Shown in pieces: positions 14,164 through 22,069 of a stretch of DNA of 22,436 nt (the stretch's first letter is position 1; every line of letters begins with the position of its first letter). The notes under the pieces were generated by a model. That model saw only the letters and a list, made by a program, of their open reading frames with translations, was not told the DNA's origin and searched no databases. The position numbers and the translations under genes were made by a program. Source of the DNA: Colimorpha_A sp045593985 (GTDB taxonomy: Bacteria > Bacillota > Clostridia > Oscillospirales > CAG-272); the NCBI GenBank assembly GCA_045593985.1, contig JAZNXR010000022.1, forward strand, positions 1-22,436, written 5' to 3'.

Positions 14164-15894
14164 TTATGTTTTTTTATTTCTTTTACTTGCAATTAAGTCT
14201 TCGAGCGACTGACTTTCCTTTAGCTTTAAGGTCTTTAATCGCTCAATACATTCGGAGAGCACCTTTTCGCCGTTATCGGTAAGCGACTGGCGTGACACCG
14301 AATCCCTGACGATTCTTGATATTTCATCCTGGCTGAATTCTTCTCCGAGCAGACCGATATCAAATTCATCCCCGAGCGCCAGCATTTTTTCAAATACCCG
14401 GCGGTTAAAATCTGTGACGAAATCGTCTGCAATAAGGGAATATTTTTCCGCTACCTTCGGTATCATCTCAGGGAATGTAGCCAGAATTCCGATTATCGCA
14501 TCCTCGGCTCCCGCCGCGCCCTTGCTTGTCAGCCTATCGGGATTTACCCTGTCGCCGTAGCCCTCGGTCGCCATCATTACGCTTCTTGTGAAGCCTTTTT
14601 TCTCTGTCTTTTCAATTTTCGTCATCTTGCGCTTTATATCCGCCTTGAAGCTTTCAAGCGATATATCAAGCTGCTTTGCTACCTGTCTTGCGTAGACGTC
14701 ACGCTCAACCTCGCTCCATCCGCTTGATAGTAGGTCGGACAGCTCTGCTGCCGCTTTGACCTTATCGTTTATATCGTTCAAGTTATATTTCGCAAGAATC
14801 GTTGACAGCTTGAACTCAAAGCGGCTTCGGCTTCGGTTCAATAAACGTGTAAACGCTTCTTTACCGAATTTTCCGATAAACTCATCGGGGTCCTTTGCGT
14901 TTTCTACCTTGAGAAGCTTCGCTTCAAGACCGACCTCGGATAATAGACGGAACACCTTATCGGCGTTTCTTTGTCCTGCTTCGTCTGCGTCAAAGCAGAT
15001 TACCGCGTTTTTCGTGTATTTTTTCATAAGTCGCGCCTGGTCGGGCGTGAATGCCGTTCCGCAGGATGCGACGGCGTTTGTAAATCCTGCGCCGTGCAGA
15101 CTTATGACGTCCATGTATCCCTCGCAGAGGATCATCTGCTCGGAGCATGAGTTTTTGGCATAGTTTAAGGCAAAGAGGTTTCGTCTTTTGTTAAAGACCG
15201 GTGTGTCGTTTGTATTTATATACTTCGCTTCCGACTTGTCGGTGCTGAGAGTTCTGCCGCCGAAGGCGATAATGTCGCCCTTGACGTCGATTATCGGGAA
15301 CATTATCCTGTTTCGGAAGATATCGTATGAGCGTCCGTTTTTCTTGCTTATCGAGCAGAGGAAGCCTTCGCTCATTTCCTCCTGTGTATAGCCTTTACTT
15401 CTCAGATGCTTTGCCAACGCTTCAAAATCGTTTGGCGCATAGCCGATGCCAAAATGCTTGATCAGCGCCGTTGAAAGCTTGCGCTTTGATAGGTATTCCT
15501 GCGCTTCCCGACTCTTTTTAAGACACTCGTGGAAGAAGCGCGCGGCATCCTTATTCATTTCGATTATTCTCTCACGGCGAACACCCGCCCGCTGTGATTT
15601 ATCGTCCTCGGGGATCTCGATTCCGGAACGCTTTGCCAAGGTTCGCAGGGCGTCAACGTAAGTAAGATTTTCCGTCCTCATAACGAAGGAAATTACGTCG
15701 CCTCCTGCTCCGCAGCCGAAGCAGTAGAAGGATTTCGTTCCCGTGAACACCGTAAATGACGGAGTTTTTTCGCTATGGAACGGGCAAAGACCGTTCAAGT
15801 TGTTTCCTGCTCTTTTGAGGGAAACGTGCTGTGATATTACTTCTTCAATATCGTTTCTGTATTTAATTTCTTCGATAATTTGCGGTGATATCAT
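14164..15894 (-). CDS. dnaG: DNA primase
   Basis: Synthesises RNA primers for the replication fork, working with the DnaB/DnaC-type helicase. The N-terminal CHC2 zinc site is C37, H40, C58 and C61 in GLCPFHSEKTPSF and YCFGCGAGGD. The catalytic core contains the TOPRIM motif with EGYMD (258-262) and FDADEAGQ (D302, D304). The C-terminal helicase-binding region (from about residue 455) is present and ends KRNKKT. Length is 576 residues, normal for Clostridia. AAAGGAGGG lies 6 bases before the ATG. It lies 24 bases after dgt and 14 bases before rpoD, indicating one transcript. Confidence 0.98.
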   Translation of the reverse strand: MISPQIIEEIKYRNDIEEVISQHVSLKRAGNNLNGLCPFHSEKTPSFTVFTGTKSFYCFGCGAGGDVISFVMRTENLTYVDALRTLAKRSGIEIPEDDKSQRAGVRRERIIEMNKDAARFFHECLKKSREAQEYLSKRKLSTALIKHFGIGYAPNDFEALAKHLRSKGYTQEEMSEGFLCSISKKNGRSYDIFRNRIMFPIIDVKGDIIAFGGRTLSTDKSEAKYINTNDTPVFNKRRNLFALNYAKNSCSEQMILCEGYMDVISLHGAGFTNAVASCGTAFTPDQARLMKKYTKNAVICFDADEAGQRNADKVFRLLSEVGLEAKLLKVENAKDPDEFIGKFGKEAFTRLLNRSRSRFEFKLSTILAKYNLNDINDKVKAAAELSDLLSSGWSEVERDVYARQVAKQLDISLESFKADIKRKMTKIEKTEKKGFTRSVMMATEGYGDRVNPDRLTSKGAAGAEDAIIGILATFPEMIPKVAEKYSLIADDFVTDFNRRVFEKMLALGDEFDIGLLGEEFSQDEISRIVRDSVSRQSLTDNGEKVLSECIERLKTLKLKESQSLEDLIASKRNKKT

Positions 15895-15918
15895 GTTTTC
15901 CCTCCTTTAAGATTTTTA

Positions 15919-16905
15919 TCAGCCCCTCCACGGATCGGGAAGGAAGAGCTTTTTATAAAGATTAATTGCGTATCTGTCGGTCATACAGGAAATATGGTCG
16001 CAGACCGCGCGGGCAACGCCCTCGGTTTCCGCCGTGTTTCTATGCTCGTCGGGCATTTCGTCGGGATGCTCAATGAAATACTCGTAAAGCTTGCTGAGCA
16101 TTTCCTCCGCCTTGCCCTCCTCGCCCTTTGCTATCGGGTTTCTGTATACGTTTTCGTATAAGAACTTGTGAAGGCGGTCGGTTGCCTCTCTTATTTTCGG
16201 CTCCATTTCGATAACGGGCCTGCCTTCGCTCGCTCTTATTATACTGAGCGCCATTGTATTGATACGCTCACCGTGAGTATAGCCAAGCGTTTCGGCTATG
16301 TCGCTCGGAATATCGGAATAACGAAGAACTCCTGCACGGCAAGCATCGTCAATATCGTGGTTGATATATGCTATATGGTCTGCTTCGAGAATGAGCTTGC
16401 CTTCAAGAGTTGATGCGCCGCCCTTCGTGTGATGAAGGATTCCGTCGCGGACCTCCCAAGTGAGGTTCAGCTTTTCGAGCTTTTCAACTACTCTTATGCT
16501 CTGCTCGTAGTGAGCAAAGGAGGAATCAAAGCAGCGGCGAAGAACTCGCTCGCCTGCGTGACCGAAGGGAGTATGTCCAAGGTCATGTCCGAGCGCGATC
16601 GCCTCGGCAAGATCCTCGTTCAGGCGAAGTGCTCTTGCGATGCTCCTTGCGATCTGGCTAACTTCAAGAGTGTGAGTGAGACGTGTACGGTAATGGTCAA
16701 ACTCCGGCGAGAGGAAAACCTGCGTTTTGTGCATAAGTCTGCGGAATGCCTTACTGTGTATAATTCTGTCTCGGTCACGCTGAAATTCACCGCGCATATC
16801 GCAGGGATTTATCGGAAAATCTCTGCCCTTGGTGTTTGAGGACAAACAAGCAAACTCGGATAAGGTTTGCTTTTCTCTTTCGTTAATCATTTCGGTAACG
16901 GTCAT
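15919..16905 (-). CDS. dgt: Deoxyguanosinetriphosphate triphosphohydrolase-like HD-domain protein
   Basis: HD-superfamily enzyme of the dGTPase-like group, which hydrolyses dNTPs to deoxynucleoside and triphosphate. The metal site is H78 (LTHTLEVSQIAR), then H107-D108 in GHDLGHTPFGHAGE, with H111 and H116 following. KAFRRLMHKTQVFL upstream is the family nucleotide-binding segment. Length is 328 residues, matching the short Firmicutes dGTPase-like proteins, not E. coli Dgt (about 505). GGAGG lies 6 bases before the ATG. It is the first gene of the dgt-dnaG-rpoD run, so dNTP control, priming and transcription initiation share a transcript. Confidence 0.92.
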   Translation of the reverse strand: MTVTEMINEREKQTLSEFACLSSNTKGRDFPINPCDMRGEFQRDRDRIIHSKAFRRLMHKTQVFLSPEFDHYRTRLTHTLEVSQIARSIARALRLNEDLAEAIALGHDLGHTPFGHAGERVLRRCFDSSFAHYEQSIRVVEKLEKLNLTWEVRDGILHHTKGGASTLEGKLILEADHIAYINHDIDDACRAGVLRYSDIPSDIAETLGYTHGERINTMALSIIRASEGRPVIEMEPKIREATDRLHKFLYENVYRNPIAKGEEGKAEEMLSKLYEYFIEHPDEMPDEHRNTAETEGVARAVCDHISCMTDRYAINLYKKLFLPDPWRG

Positions 16906-16941
16906 ATAAAACCTCCGGAATTATAATTAATGATGTTTATC

Positions 16942-16950
16942 ATTGTAACA
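16942..16950 (-). promoter_or_regulatory. Extended -10 promoter element for dgt-dnaG-rpoD
   Basis: TGTTACAAT on the - strand, 37 bases before the dgt ATG. The region upstream is T-rich, without a clear -35. No other promoter-like pair stands out in the gap. Confidence 0.5.
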
Positions 16951-16995
16951 TATAATATACGCAAAAAAACGCAAAAAGTCCTCTTTTTTATGTCG

Positions 16996-17024
16996 AAAAA
17001 CAAGAGAACGGCGTGCGTTCTCTT
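16996..17024 (-). terminator. Terminator of the hflX-yigZ operon
   Basis: Nine-bp stem AAGAGAACG/CGTTCTCTT (17002-17010 with 17016-17024), 5-base loop, followed on the - strand by GTTTTTC. It starts 4 bases after the YigZ-family stop. Confidence 0.85.
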
Positions 17025-17028
17025 ATTT

Positions 17029-17652
17029 TTACTGTTTATCAAAGCGTGTTCCGTTATCGACGAACACTGCTCTGCCCGCTGTGATCTCCATGACCTTATC
17101 CTTGAAATCATCATATTTTGCTGTCGGCAAAGCAAGGGAAAGCTTTACGTTTTCGGCGTATTCAATGCCGTCATTTATCGGATCTACCGAGGACAAAAGC
17201 GTAGTGATTTTTCCGTGATCGGTATAATTCAGCAGAAGGTCGAACTGGCAGAAGGTACTGTACGTTACGATCTTCGCTTCATCCACCGCCATTTTTGCAG
17301 CGGTAGAATAGGCTCTTACAAGGCCTCCTGCGCCGAGGAGTATGCCGCCGAAATACCGTGCAACAACGATAACCGCATCGGTAAATCCGCTTTTCCTGAT
17401 TACATCAAGAACGGGGATTCCCGCAGTTCCCTGCGGCTCTCCTGCATCGGAATAGCGTGCGATATTCGATCCGACCATATATGCGTAGACATTATGACGG
17501 GCATCGCCGTGCTTTTTCTTTATGGCGTTTATAAATTCAATCGCCTCTTCCTCGCTGTTTACCGGAGATGCATAGCTCAAAAATACCGATTTTTTCTCGA
17601 TAAATTCCGCTTCGCCGTACTTTTCGAGGGTTATTCTTACTTCTTCAGCCAC
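17029..17652 (-). CDS. yigZ: YigZ/IMPACT family protein (UPF0029)
   Basis: Conserved protein of the IMPACT/YigZ family, related to eukaryotic GCN1-binding regulators of translation; its bacterial role is not settled. Signatures are ARHNVYAYMVG, YSDAGEPQGTAGIPVLDVI and VVARYFGGILLGAGGLVRAYSTAA (about residues 50-120), followed by the DUF1949-type C-terminal domain. Length is 207 residues, as expected. The start is a GTG at 17652 inside the last codons of hflX, giving a 16-base overlap in a different frame. No strong ribosome-binding site precedes it, so it is probably translated by coupling to hflX termination. Co-expression with the ribosome-splitting factor HflX suggests a translation-stress context, which is inference. 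Confidence 0.9.
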   Translation of the reverse strand: MAEEVRITLEKYGEAEFIEKKSVFLSYASPVNSEEEAIEFINAIKKKHGDARHNVYAYMVGSNIARYSDAGEPQGTAGIPVLDVIRKSGFTDAVIVVARYFGGILLGAGGLVRAYSTAAKMAVDEAKIVTYSTFCQFDLLLNYTDHGKITTLLSSVDPINDGIEYAENVKLSLALPTAKYDDFKDKVMEITAGRAVFVDNGTRFDKQ

Positions 17653-18929
17653 TTTTCAAACATTCCCTTCGCACGACTGTCACAAATTGCTGTGACAATA
17701 GTATTATCTCCCTCATATTCGACACTTTCAACCTTCGCAAAACGGTACATTTTCGCAACCTCGTCCTGTCTTGACATAGGAATGACATAGACAAGGCGCG
17801 ATGTTTTTTCATTTACGATTTCAGTAAGACGCTCGATCAGTCTGTCGACATTTTCGCCCGTTTTTGCCGATATATAAAAGACGTTTTCGCTTGGAACGGA
17901 CGTCGGCGGCTTCGGTATACTGTCGCCGTCGTTATCGCATTTATTGAAAACGCAAAGCGTCGGCTTGCCGCCTGCATCAAGGTCGGAAAGAAGCTTCTCC
18001 GTTACCTCAAGCTGCGCTTGATTTTCCTTATCGGAGGCGTCTGTCATCATTATTATGATGTCGGAATATGCCGCCTCATCAAGCGTTGAACGGAAGGCTT
18101 TTATCAGGTGATGCGGAAGATTTCTTATAAATCCTACGGTATCAACGAGCAGAATTTCGGTTCCGTCGGGAAGCGAGAATTTTCTCGTCGTCGGATCGAG
18201 GGTAGCAAAAAGCTTATCCTCCGCAAGAATTCCCGCGTCGGTCAAGCGGTTAAGAAGCGTGCTTTTTCCTGCGTTGGTATAGCCGACGATTGCGACCTTG
18301 CATATTCCCGAGCGATCACGCTGCTTTCTCTGCGTTGCACGTCTTTTTTCAAGCTCCTCAAGCTCATCTGACAGCGCTTGCATTCTTCTTTTTATATGTC
18401 GGCGGTCGGTTTCAAGCTTGGTTTCGCCCGGGCCTCTTGATGCGATGCTTCCGCTGCCGCCCTGACGGGATAGCGAAAGGCCTTTACCGATAAGGCGCGG
18501 GACGGTATATTTGAGCTGTGCAAGCTCGACCTGAAGTTTACCCTCTGCGCTCGTTGCGTGAAGGGCGAAGATGTCGAGAATAAGCATTGAACGGTCGATA
18601 ACACGTATCGGCTCGCTGTCGCCCTCGTTAAGTACGTCCTCCATATTTCTGATCTGGGACGGAGAAAGCTCGGAGTCGCAGACGACGAGCGTTATTCCCT
18701 CGTTCTGACAAAGGTCACGAAGCTCCTTTATTTTTCCGCTTCCGAGGAAGGTGCGAACATCGGGATTTTCCTTATTCTGCACAAGTCGCACGACGACCTT
18801 TCCGCCTGCCGTGTCAAGAAGTCTTTCAAGCTCGTCAAGCGATGCTTCACATTCCTCTGCCGGATTATCGTAGGTCACAACGCCCACTATTGCGGCTTTT
18901 TCTATCTCAATTTTTTCGGTTACTTCCAT
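17637..18929 (-). CDS. hflX: GTPase HflX
   Basis: Ribosome-associated GTPase that splits stalled 70S ribosomes, notably under heat or antibiotic stress. The N-terminal HflX domain contains FLGSGKIKEL, ELSPSQIRNMED and the RLIGKGLSLSRQGGSGSIASRGPGE linker. A coiled linker then leads to the G domain: G1 GYTNAGKST (216-224), G3 DTVGF, G4 NKCD, G5 SAKTG. Length is 430 residues, normal. GGAGG lies 7 bases before the ATG. Its ribosome-binding site follows directly on the U-run of a terminator-like hairpin, so transcripts from the rpmE promoter must read through to reach it (see 18959-19004). Confidence 0.96.
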   Translation of the reverse strand: MEVTEKIEIEKAAIVGVVTYDNPAEECEASLDELERLLDTAGGKVVVRLVQNKENPDVRTFLGSGKIKELRDLCQNEGITLVVCDSELSPSQIRNMEDVLNEGDSEPIRVIDRSMLILDIFALHATSAEGKLQVELAQLKYTVPRLIGKGLSLSRQGGSGSIASRGPGETKLETDRRHIKRRMQALSDELEELEKRRATQRKQRDRSGICKVAIVGYTNAGKSTLLNRLTDAGILAEDKLFATLDPTTRKFSLPDGTEILLVDTVGFIRNLPHHLIKAFRSTLDEAAYSDIIIMMTDASDKENQAQLEVTEKLLSDLDAGGKPTLCVFNKCDNDGDSIPKPPTSVPSENVFYISAKTGENVDRLIERLTEIVNEKTSRLVYVIPMSRQDEVAKMYRFAKVESVEYEGDNTIVTAICDSRAKGMFEKWLKK

Positions 18930-18947
18930 TGTTTCACCTCCGTTTAA

Positions 18948-18978
18948 GAAAAAAACAAGGGGACAGTAAACTGTCCCC
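18948..18978 (-). terminator. Terminator hairpin between rpmE and hflX
   Basis: Stem GGGGACAG (18959-18966)/CTGTCCCC (18971-18978) with a 4-base loop, followed on the - strand by TTGTTTTTTCTT. The U-run ends about 6 bases before the hflX ribosome-binding site. Confidence 0.8.
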
Positions 18979-19004
18979 GCTTTTACGGGACATACCTGTC
19001 CCGT
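18959..19004 (-). promoter_or_regulatory. Two-hairpin attenuator-like element upstream of hflX
   Basis: In - strand order: A = ACGGGACA (19004-18997), B = TGTCCCGT (18992-18985), C = GGGGACAG (18978-18971), D = CTGTCCCC (18966-18959). A pairs with B over 8 bp and C with D over 8 bp, the latter being the terminator. B can instead pair with C through TGTCCC/GGGACA (6 bp), which would break the terminator. That is the layout of a transcription attenuator. No leader peptide is evident other than rpmE itself. It could equally be two related palindromic repeats in tandem. Confidence 0.45.
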
Positions 19005-19018
19005 ATAACTCGTTCCTA

Positions 19019-19225
19019 TTACTTTCCGGAAGCTGCAAGACGTCTCTTGAACTTGTCAACACGTCCGCCTGCGTCTACGAACTTCTGCTTACCGGTGAAG
19101 TACGGATGGCACTTCGAGCAGATTTCAACGCGGATGCTGTCCTTAGTGGAGCGGGTCACGAATTCTTCGCCGCAAGCACATCTTACGGTTACTTCTTTGT
19201 ATTCGGGATGGATTCCTGCTTTCAT
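19019..19225 (-). CDS. rpmE: 50S ribosomal protein L31 (zinc-binding type)
   Basis: Structural protein of the large ribosomal subunit at the inter-subunit bridge. The sequence MKAGIHPEYKEV and the C-terminal HPYFTGKQKFVDAGGRVDKFKRR are diagnostic. Four cysteines (C16, C18, C36, C39) form the zinc site of the C+ paralogue, the form normally used when zinc is plentiful. Length is 68 residues. GAGG is 7 bases before the ATG. It has a strong promoter upstream and a double hairpin downstream, then hflX. Confidence 0.97.
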   Translation of the reverse strand: MKAGIHPEYKEVTVRCACGEEFVTRSTKDSIRVEICSKCHPYFTGKQKFVDAGGRVDKFKRRLAASGK

Positions 19226-19264
19226 TATTGCACCTCTTATCCTTTAATAATTACATTACGAGAT

Positions 19265-19293
19265 ATTATAACACAGTTTTTCTGTTATTGCAA
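19265..19293 (-). promoter_or_regulatory. Strong promoter of rpmE
   Basis: TTGCAA (19288-19293), 17-base spacer, perfect TATAAT (19265-19270) preceded by TGT (extended -10) on the - strand. It begins 19 bases after the stop of the MFS gene, with no clear terminator in between. Confidence 0.85.
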
Positions 19294-19311
19294 TAGTTTT
19301 TAGAAATTTTT

Positions 19312-20496
19312 TTAGCTTTTTGCTCGGTTTTTGACCGAATCTACCCTTTTTATCATCATTTCATAGCTGACAACCATTATCACGCCGAAGAAAAGCAGAT
19401 ATATTGGGTAAAGCTTCAAGGTCGTTGCCTGCGCAAGCACGCCGAAAAGCGGCGGCATAAGTGTATTACCGAAATACGCTATTGCCATCTGCTTACCAAC
19501 GAGCGACTGCGAATTGCTTCTTCCGAAATTGTCGGGAGTTGAATGCATGATGCAGGGATAGATCGGGGCGTTTCCGATACCTATAACGATTAGTCCTATC
19601 AGCGCCATGACGGTATTTTTGATTGGCAGAGCAACCATAATAATTCCCAGAAGTGTGACGGCACAGCCCGCTCTTATCATAAACCGATCGCCCATTTTAT
19701 CGGTTATAAAGCCGAGCAAAATTCGTCCGACGGTTATTCCGATGCAGAACATTGCTCCAAATGATGCCGCAAGCTTGGGATCTACTCCCCGACCGCCGTT
19801 AAGATAGCTCGTTGCCCAGACCATTGCAGTTTGTTCGAGCGCACAGTAGCAGAAAAACGCCGTCAGCATCAAGGGAAAGCCCTTGATTTTCAGCGCTTGA
19901 CCGACCGAGAGGACGTTCGGCGTGACCTCTGCTTGATCGTTTCTTTTTTCTGCTTTTTTCCATATTGGAAGAACGAAAAACAGAAAAGCGGTCAGGCAAA
20001 GCTGTATTATTCCTGCGGCAAAATATCCGCCCTCCCAACCGTATTTGGTGCCGAGAGCGCAGCTCATTATGTAGGGGCTTACCGTAACGCCGACACCCCA
20101 CGATGCGTGAAGCCAAGTCATGTGCTTTGACGAATAATGGAGCGCAACGTAGTTATTCAGAGCAGCATCAACTGCCCCTGCGCCGAGTCCGTAAGGAAGC
20201 GCAAGGAGGCAGATAAGGTAAAAGTTTCCGACAAACGAAAAGCCGAAAAGTGCAAGCATCGTTATCCCTACCGATACGGCAGTAACGACACCTGTACTGA
20301 ATTTGCGAAGTATTCTGTCTGAAAACAGGCTCGATATGATCGTTCCGCCGCAGGTGATCATATAAATTATTCCCATATAGGAAAGCGGAACGGAAAGATC
20401 CTGCCTCATTATCGGCCAAGCCGATCCGAGCAGCGAATCGGGAAGCCCCAGGCTGATAAAGGCAATATAGATTATTGATAGCAGTAAAGAGTACAT
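19312..20496 (-). CDS. Major facilitator superfamily transporter
   Basis: A 394-residue inner-membrane transporter with about 12 hydrophobic segments. It has a basic cytoplasmic loop FSDRILRKF after TM2 (motif A-like, D60-R61), a long central loop KKAEKRNDQAEVTPN between the two halves, and a second motif A-like loop ITDKMGDRF. The opening GLPDSLLGSAWP and the HASWGVGVTVSPY segment resemble the fucose-permease-like (FHS) branch. The substrate cannot be named. The ATG follows the TAA of the ylmH gene with no gap and has no strong ribosome-binding site, so translation is probably coupled. No clear terminator follows, and transcripts may run on into rpmE. Confidence 0.88.
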   Translation of the reverse strand: MYSLLLSIIYIAFISLGLPDSLLGSAWPIMRQDLSVPLSYMGIIYMITCGGTIISSLFSDRILRKFSTGVVTAVSVGITMLALFGFSFVGNFYLICLLALPYGLGAGAVDAALNNYVALHYSSKHMTWLHASWGVGVTVSPYIMSCALGTKYGWEGGYFAAGIIQLCLTAFLFFVLPIWKKAEKRNDQAEVTPNVLSVGQALKIKGFPLMLTAFFCYCALEQTAMVWATSYLNGGRGVDPKLAASFGAMFCIGITVGRILLGFITDKMGDRFMIRAGCAVTLLGIIMVALPIKNTVMALIGLIVIGIGNAPIYPCIMHSTPDNFGRSNSQSLVGKQMAIAYFGNTLMPPLFGVLAQATTLKLYPIYLLFFGVIMVVSYEMMIKRVDSVKNRAKS

Positions 20497-21306
20497 TTAT
20501 CTGTATTTTCGGTAGGAAAACCTAATTCTTCCTTTCTTTGAAAAACCGCCGACGGCATCAATTACCGCCTTTCCCTTACCTCGCAAGGTCAGCTTATCAC
20601 CTACGTTTACGGCTCTGTCGGGCTTGTTGACCGTGATGCCGTTGACAAAGACAATACCGCCGCAGATCGCCTCAGAAGCGGATGCTCTCGATATTGAAAA
20701 CACGCTTGAAATTACAGCATCGAGGCGCATTGATGCAACCGTATCAGAGTCACAAGTATAGTCCTGCTTTGGTGCCATCTCGTACTTTTCGTGGCTTTTT
20801 ACCGTAACGGGATAACGGCTGATTTTGGTTAGATTTTCAAGAATAAACGGCACGATCTTGCTTTTCACGGCAAAAACCGCACTCCCGCCATCGGTGATTA
20901 TGTCACCGATGAGATGACGTTCAATTCCGAGTCCCATAAGTGAGCCGAGAACATCACGGTGAGAAAAATTTGCATCTGCTTCGTTGAATTTATCAACCGA
21001 TGCAGTTATATATGCGATTTCTGACAAAGAAGGCTCGTCGATTATATCGTTTTCAGTAAAATAATCGGGCAAAAAAACAATACATTTACGTTCAGCGCCG
21101 TCGTATCCTCCAAAAAATACGAAGCCTTCTGCCTTGATCGTATTTACGAGAATTTCAGCTGCATAAGCGTCAGGCTCAGACATAAAATCGCTTGAAGTAA
21201 CGACGTTTCTTCCGTTTCTGCGCTCGCAGAGATCGTAAATATGGCTGAGAAGCATTCTCTGCTCGCTGTCGGACGATATTTTGTTTATAATTTCGGTTTT
21301 ATTCAT
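20497..21306 (-). CDS. ylmH: YlmH family S4-domain RNA-binding protein
   Basis: YlmH binds RNA and stalled large-subunit complexes; in B. subtilis it is linked to ribosome-associated quality control, a relative of RqcP in action. The N-terminal two thirds shows the YlmH layout, including FFGGYDGAERKCIVFLPDY and SHRDVLGSLMGLGIERHLIGDI. The S4 domain runs from about residue 193 (RLDAVISSVFSISRASASEAI) through VNGITVNKPDRAVNVGDKL, ending with basic KKGRIRFSYRKYR. I chose the ATG at 21306, one base after the upstream stop (TAAtATG). An in-frame GTG at 21318 overlaps the upstream gene and would add four residues. Usually it sits beside sepF/divIVA genes; here it is between an unknown gene and a transporter. 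Confidence 0.9.
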   Translation of the reverse strand: MNKTEIINKISSDSEQRMLLSHIYDLCERRNGRNVVTSSDFMSEPDAYAAEILVNTIKAEGFVFFGGYDGAERKCIVFLPDYFTENDIIDEPSLSEIAYITASVDKFNEADANFSHRDVLGSLMGLGIERHLIGDIITDGGSAVFAVKSKIVPFILENLTKISRYPVTVKSHEKYEMAPKQDYTCDSDTVASMRLDAVISSVFSISRASASEAICGGIVFVNGITVNKPDRAVNVGDKLTLRGKGKAVIDAVGGFSKKGRIRFSYRKYR

Positions 21307-21307
21307 A

Positions 21308-21910
21308 TTAAAGACCACAGCCGTATTTTGCTAAAATTCTCTTGGTTTTAGAAACGGGATAGGGGACTTCGTCATAGATATACTCGTTTACTGCCGTTAC
21401 GGTTGCCAGCTTCTCCGTTTCTTCATCACCAACAGGAACGATAACCTTATCGCCAACCTTAATATCCGGAATTTCGCAAATGTAATCGTAGGTTCTGCCA
21501 GCGCCAAAGGAAACCGTGCAATAGATATAGGAAAGCTCGTCTATACCTGTAAGAGAAAGAAAATAATCGTAGCTGTCATCAGTCATGTCGCAGCGATGCT
21601 CGATTATTGCATCAATGTCGTGTGATAACCTTCCGCTTGAACTTGAACGGTTGAGAAATTTGTTCGTAATAACGGTTTTGTCGCCAAACAAATGATGAAG
21701 AATACCGAGCATTTGGTTATCAATTTCTCTGCCAAGCTTATAAGAGAGAATCTCAGCACAATGCTTCACTGCTTCATTATAAGCTTTGAAAAAGGAATGA
21801 GGACTTTCAGCATGATCAATTTCATCGAGCGCCTCATCGAGCAAGGACAACCGTATTGCAGTTCGGTCAATCGATGCCGAATTACGCTTTTTCTTTGAAA
21901 ATAAACCCAA
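21308..21910 (-). CDS. Uncharacterised 200-aa protein with a small beta-rich C-terminal domain
   Basis: The start is TTG at 21910, supported by GGAGG 8 bases upstream. It begins GLFSKKKRNSASID. Residues 20-120 are predicted helical and mildly acidic. From about residue 126 comes a beta-rich domain, YIYCTVSFGAGRTYDYICE followed by VGDKVIVPVGDEE and YPVSKTKRILAK. This recalls the N-terminal DNA-end-binding fold of primosomal protein PriA or a KOW/SH3-like barrel. The resemblance rests on the VGDKVIVPVG turn and is inference only. There is no signal peptide or membrane segment. It is the first gene of the operon with ylmH and the MFS gene, with its own promoter next to the rRNA terminator. Confidence 0.75.
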   Translation of the reverse strand: MGLFSKKKRNSASIDRTAIRLSLLDEALDEIDHAESPHSFFKAYNEAVKHCAEILSYKLGREIDNQMLGILHHLFGDKTVITNKFLNRSSSSGRLSHDIDAIIEHRCDMTDDSYDYFLSLTGIDELSYIYCTVSFGAGRTYDYICEIPDIKVGDKVIVPVGDEETEKLATVTAVNEYIYDEVPYPVSKTKRILAKYGCGL

Positions 21911-21939
21911 AATCCCGTCCTCCTTAGTTAATTTACATT

Positions 21940-21968
21940 ATTATACAACACTACACGGAAAAAGTCCA
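21940..21968 (-). promoter_or_regulatory. Promoter of the 200-aa protein / ylmH / MFS operon
   Basis: TGGACT (21963-21968), 17-base spacer, perfect TATAAT (21940-21945) on the - strand. Its -35 box lies within two bases of the U-run of the rRNA terminator. Confidence 0.75.
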
Positions 21969-21969
21969 T

Positions 21970-22003
21970 AAGAAAAGAAAAAACCTCACCGAACGGTGAG
22001 GTT
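21970..22003 (-). terminator. Terminator of the rRNA transcription unit
   Basis: Nine-bp stem AACCTCACC/GGTGAGGTT (21982-21990 with 21995-22003), loop GTTC, followed on the - strand by TTTTTTCTTTTCTT. It lies about 67 bases after the estimated 23S 3' end. Confidence 0.9.
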
Positions 22004-22069
22004 AAATGTTCATTCACAACCGAAAATGAAAGCAAAGGAACTGAAACTCAAGTAGTTTGAACTATAGAA

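Noticed and set aside
13298..14212. 304-codon + strand frame opposite rpoD
   Set aside because: Antisense to a certain sigma factor gene; no supporting ribosome-binding site.
16930..17790. 286-codon + strand frame opposite the YigZ-family gene
   Set aside because: Antisense, starts in the dgt promoter region and crosses a terminator hairpin.
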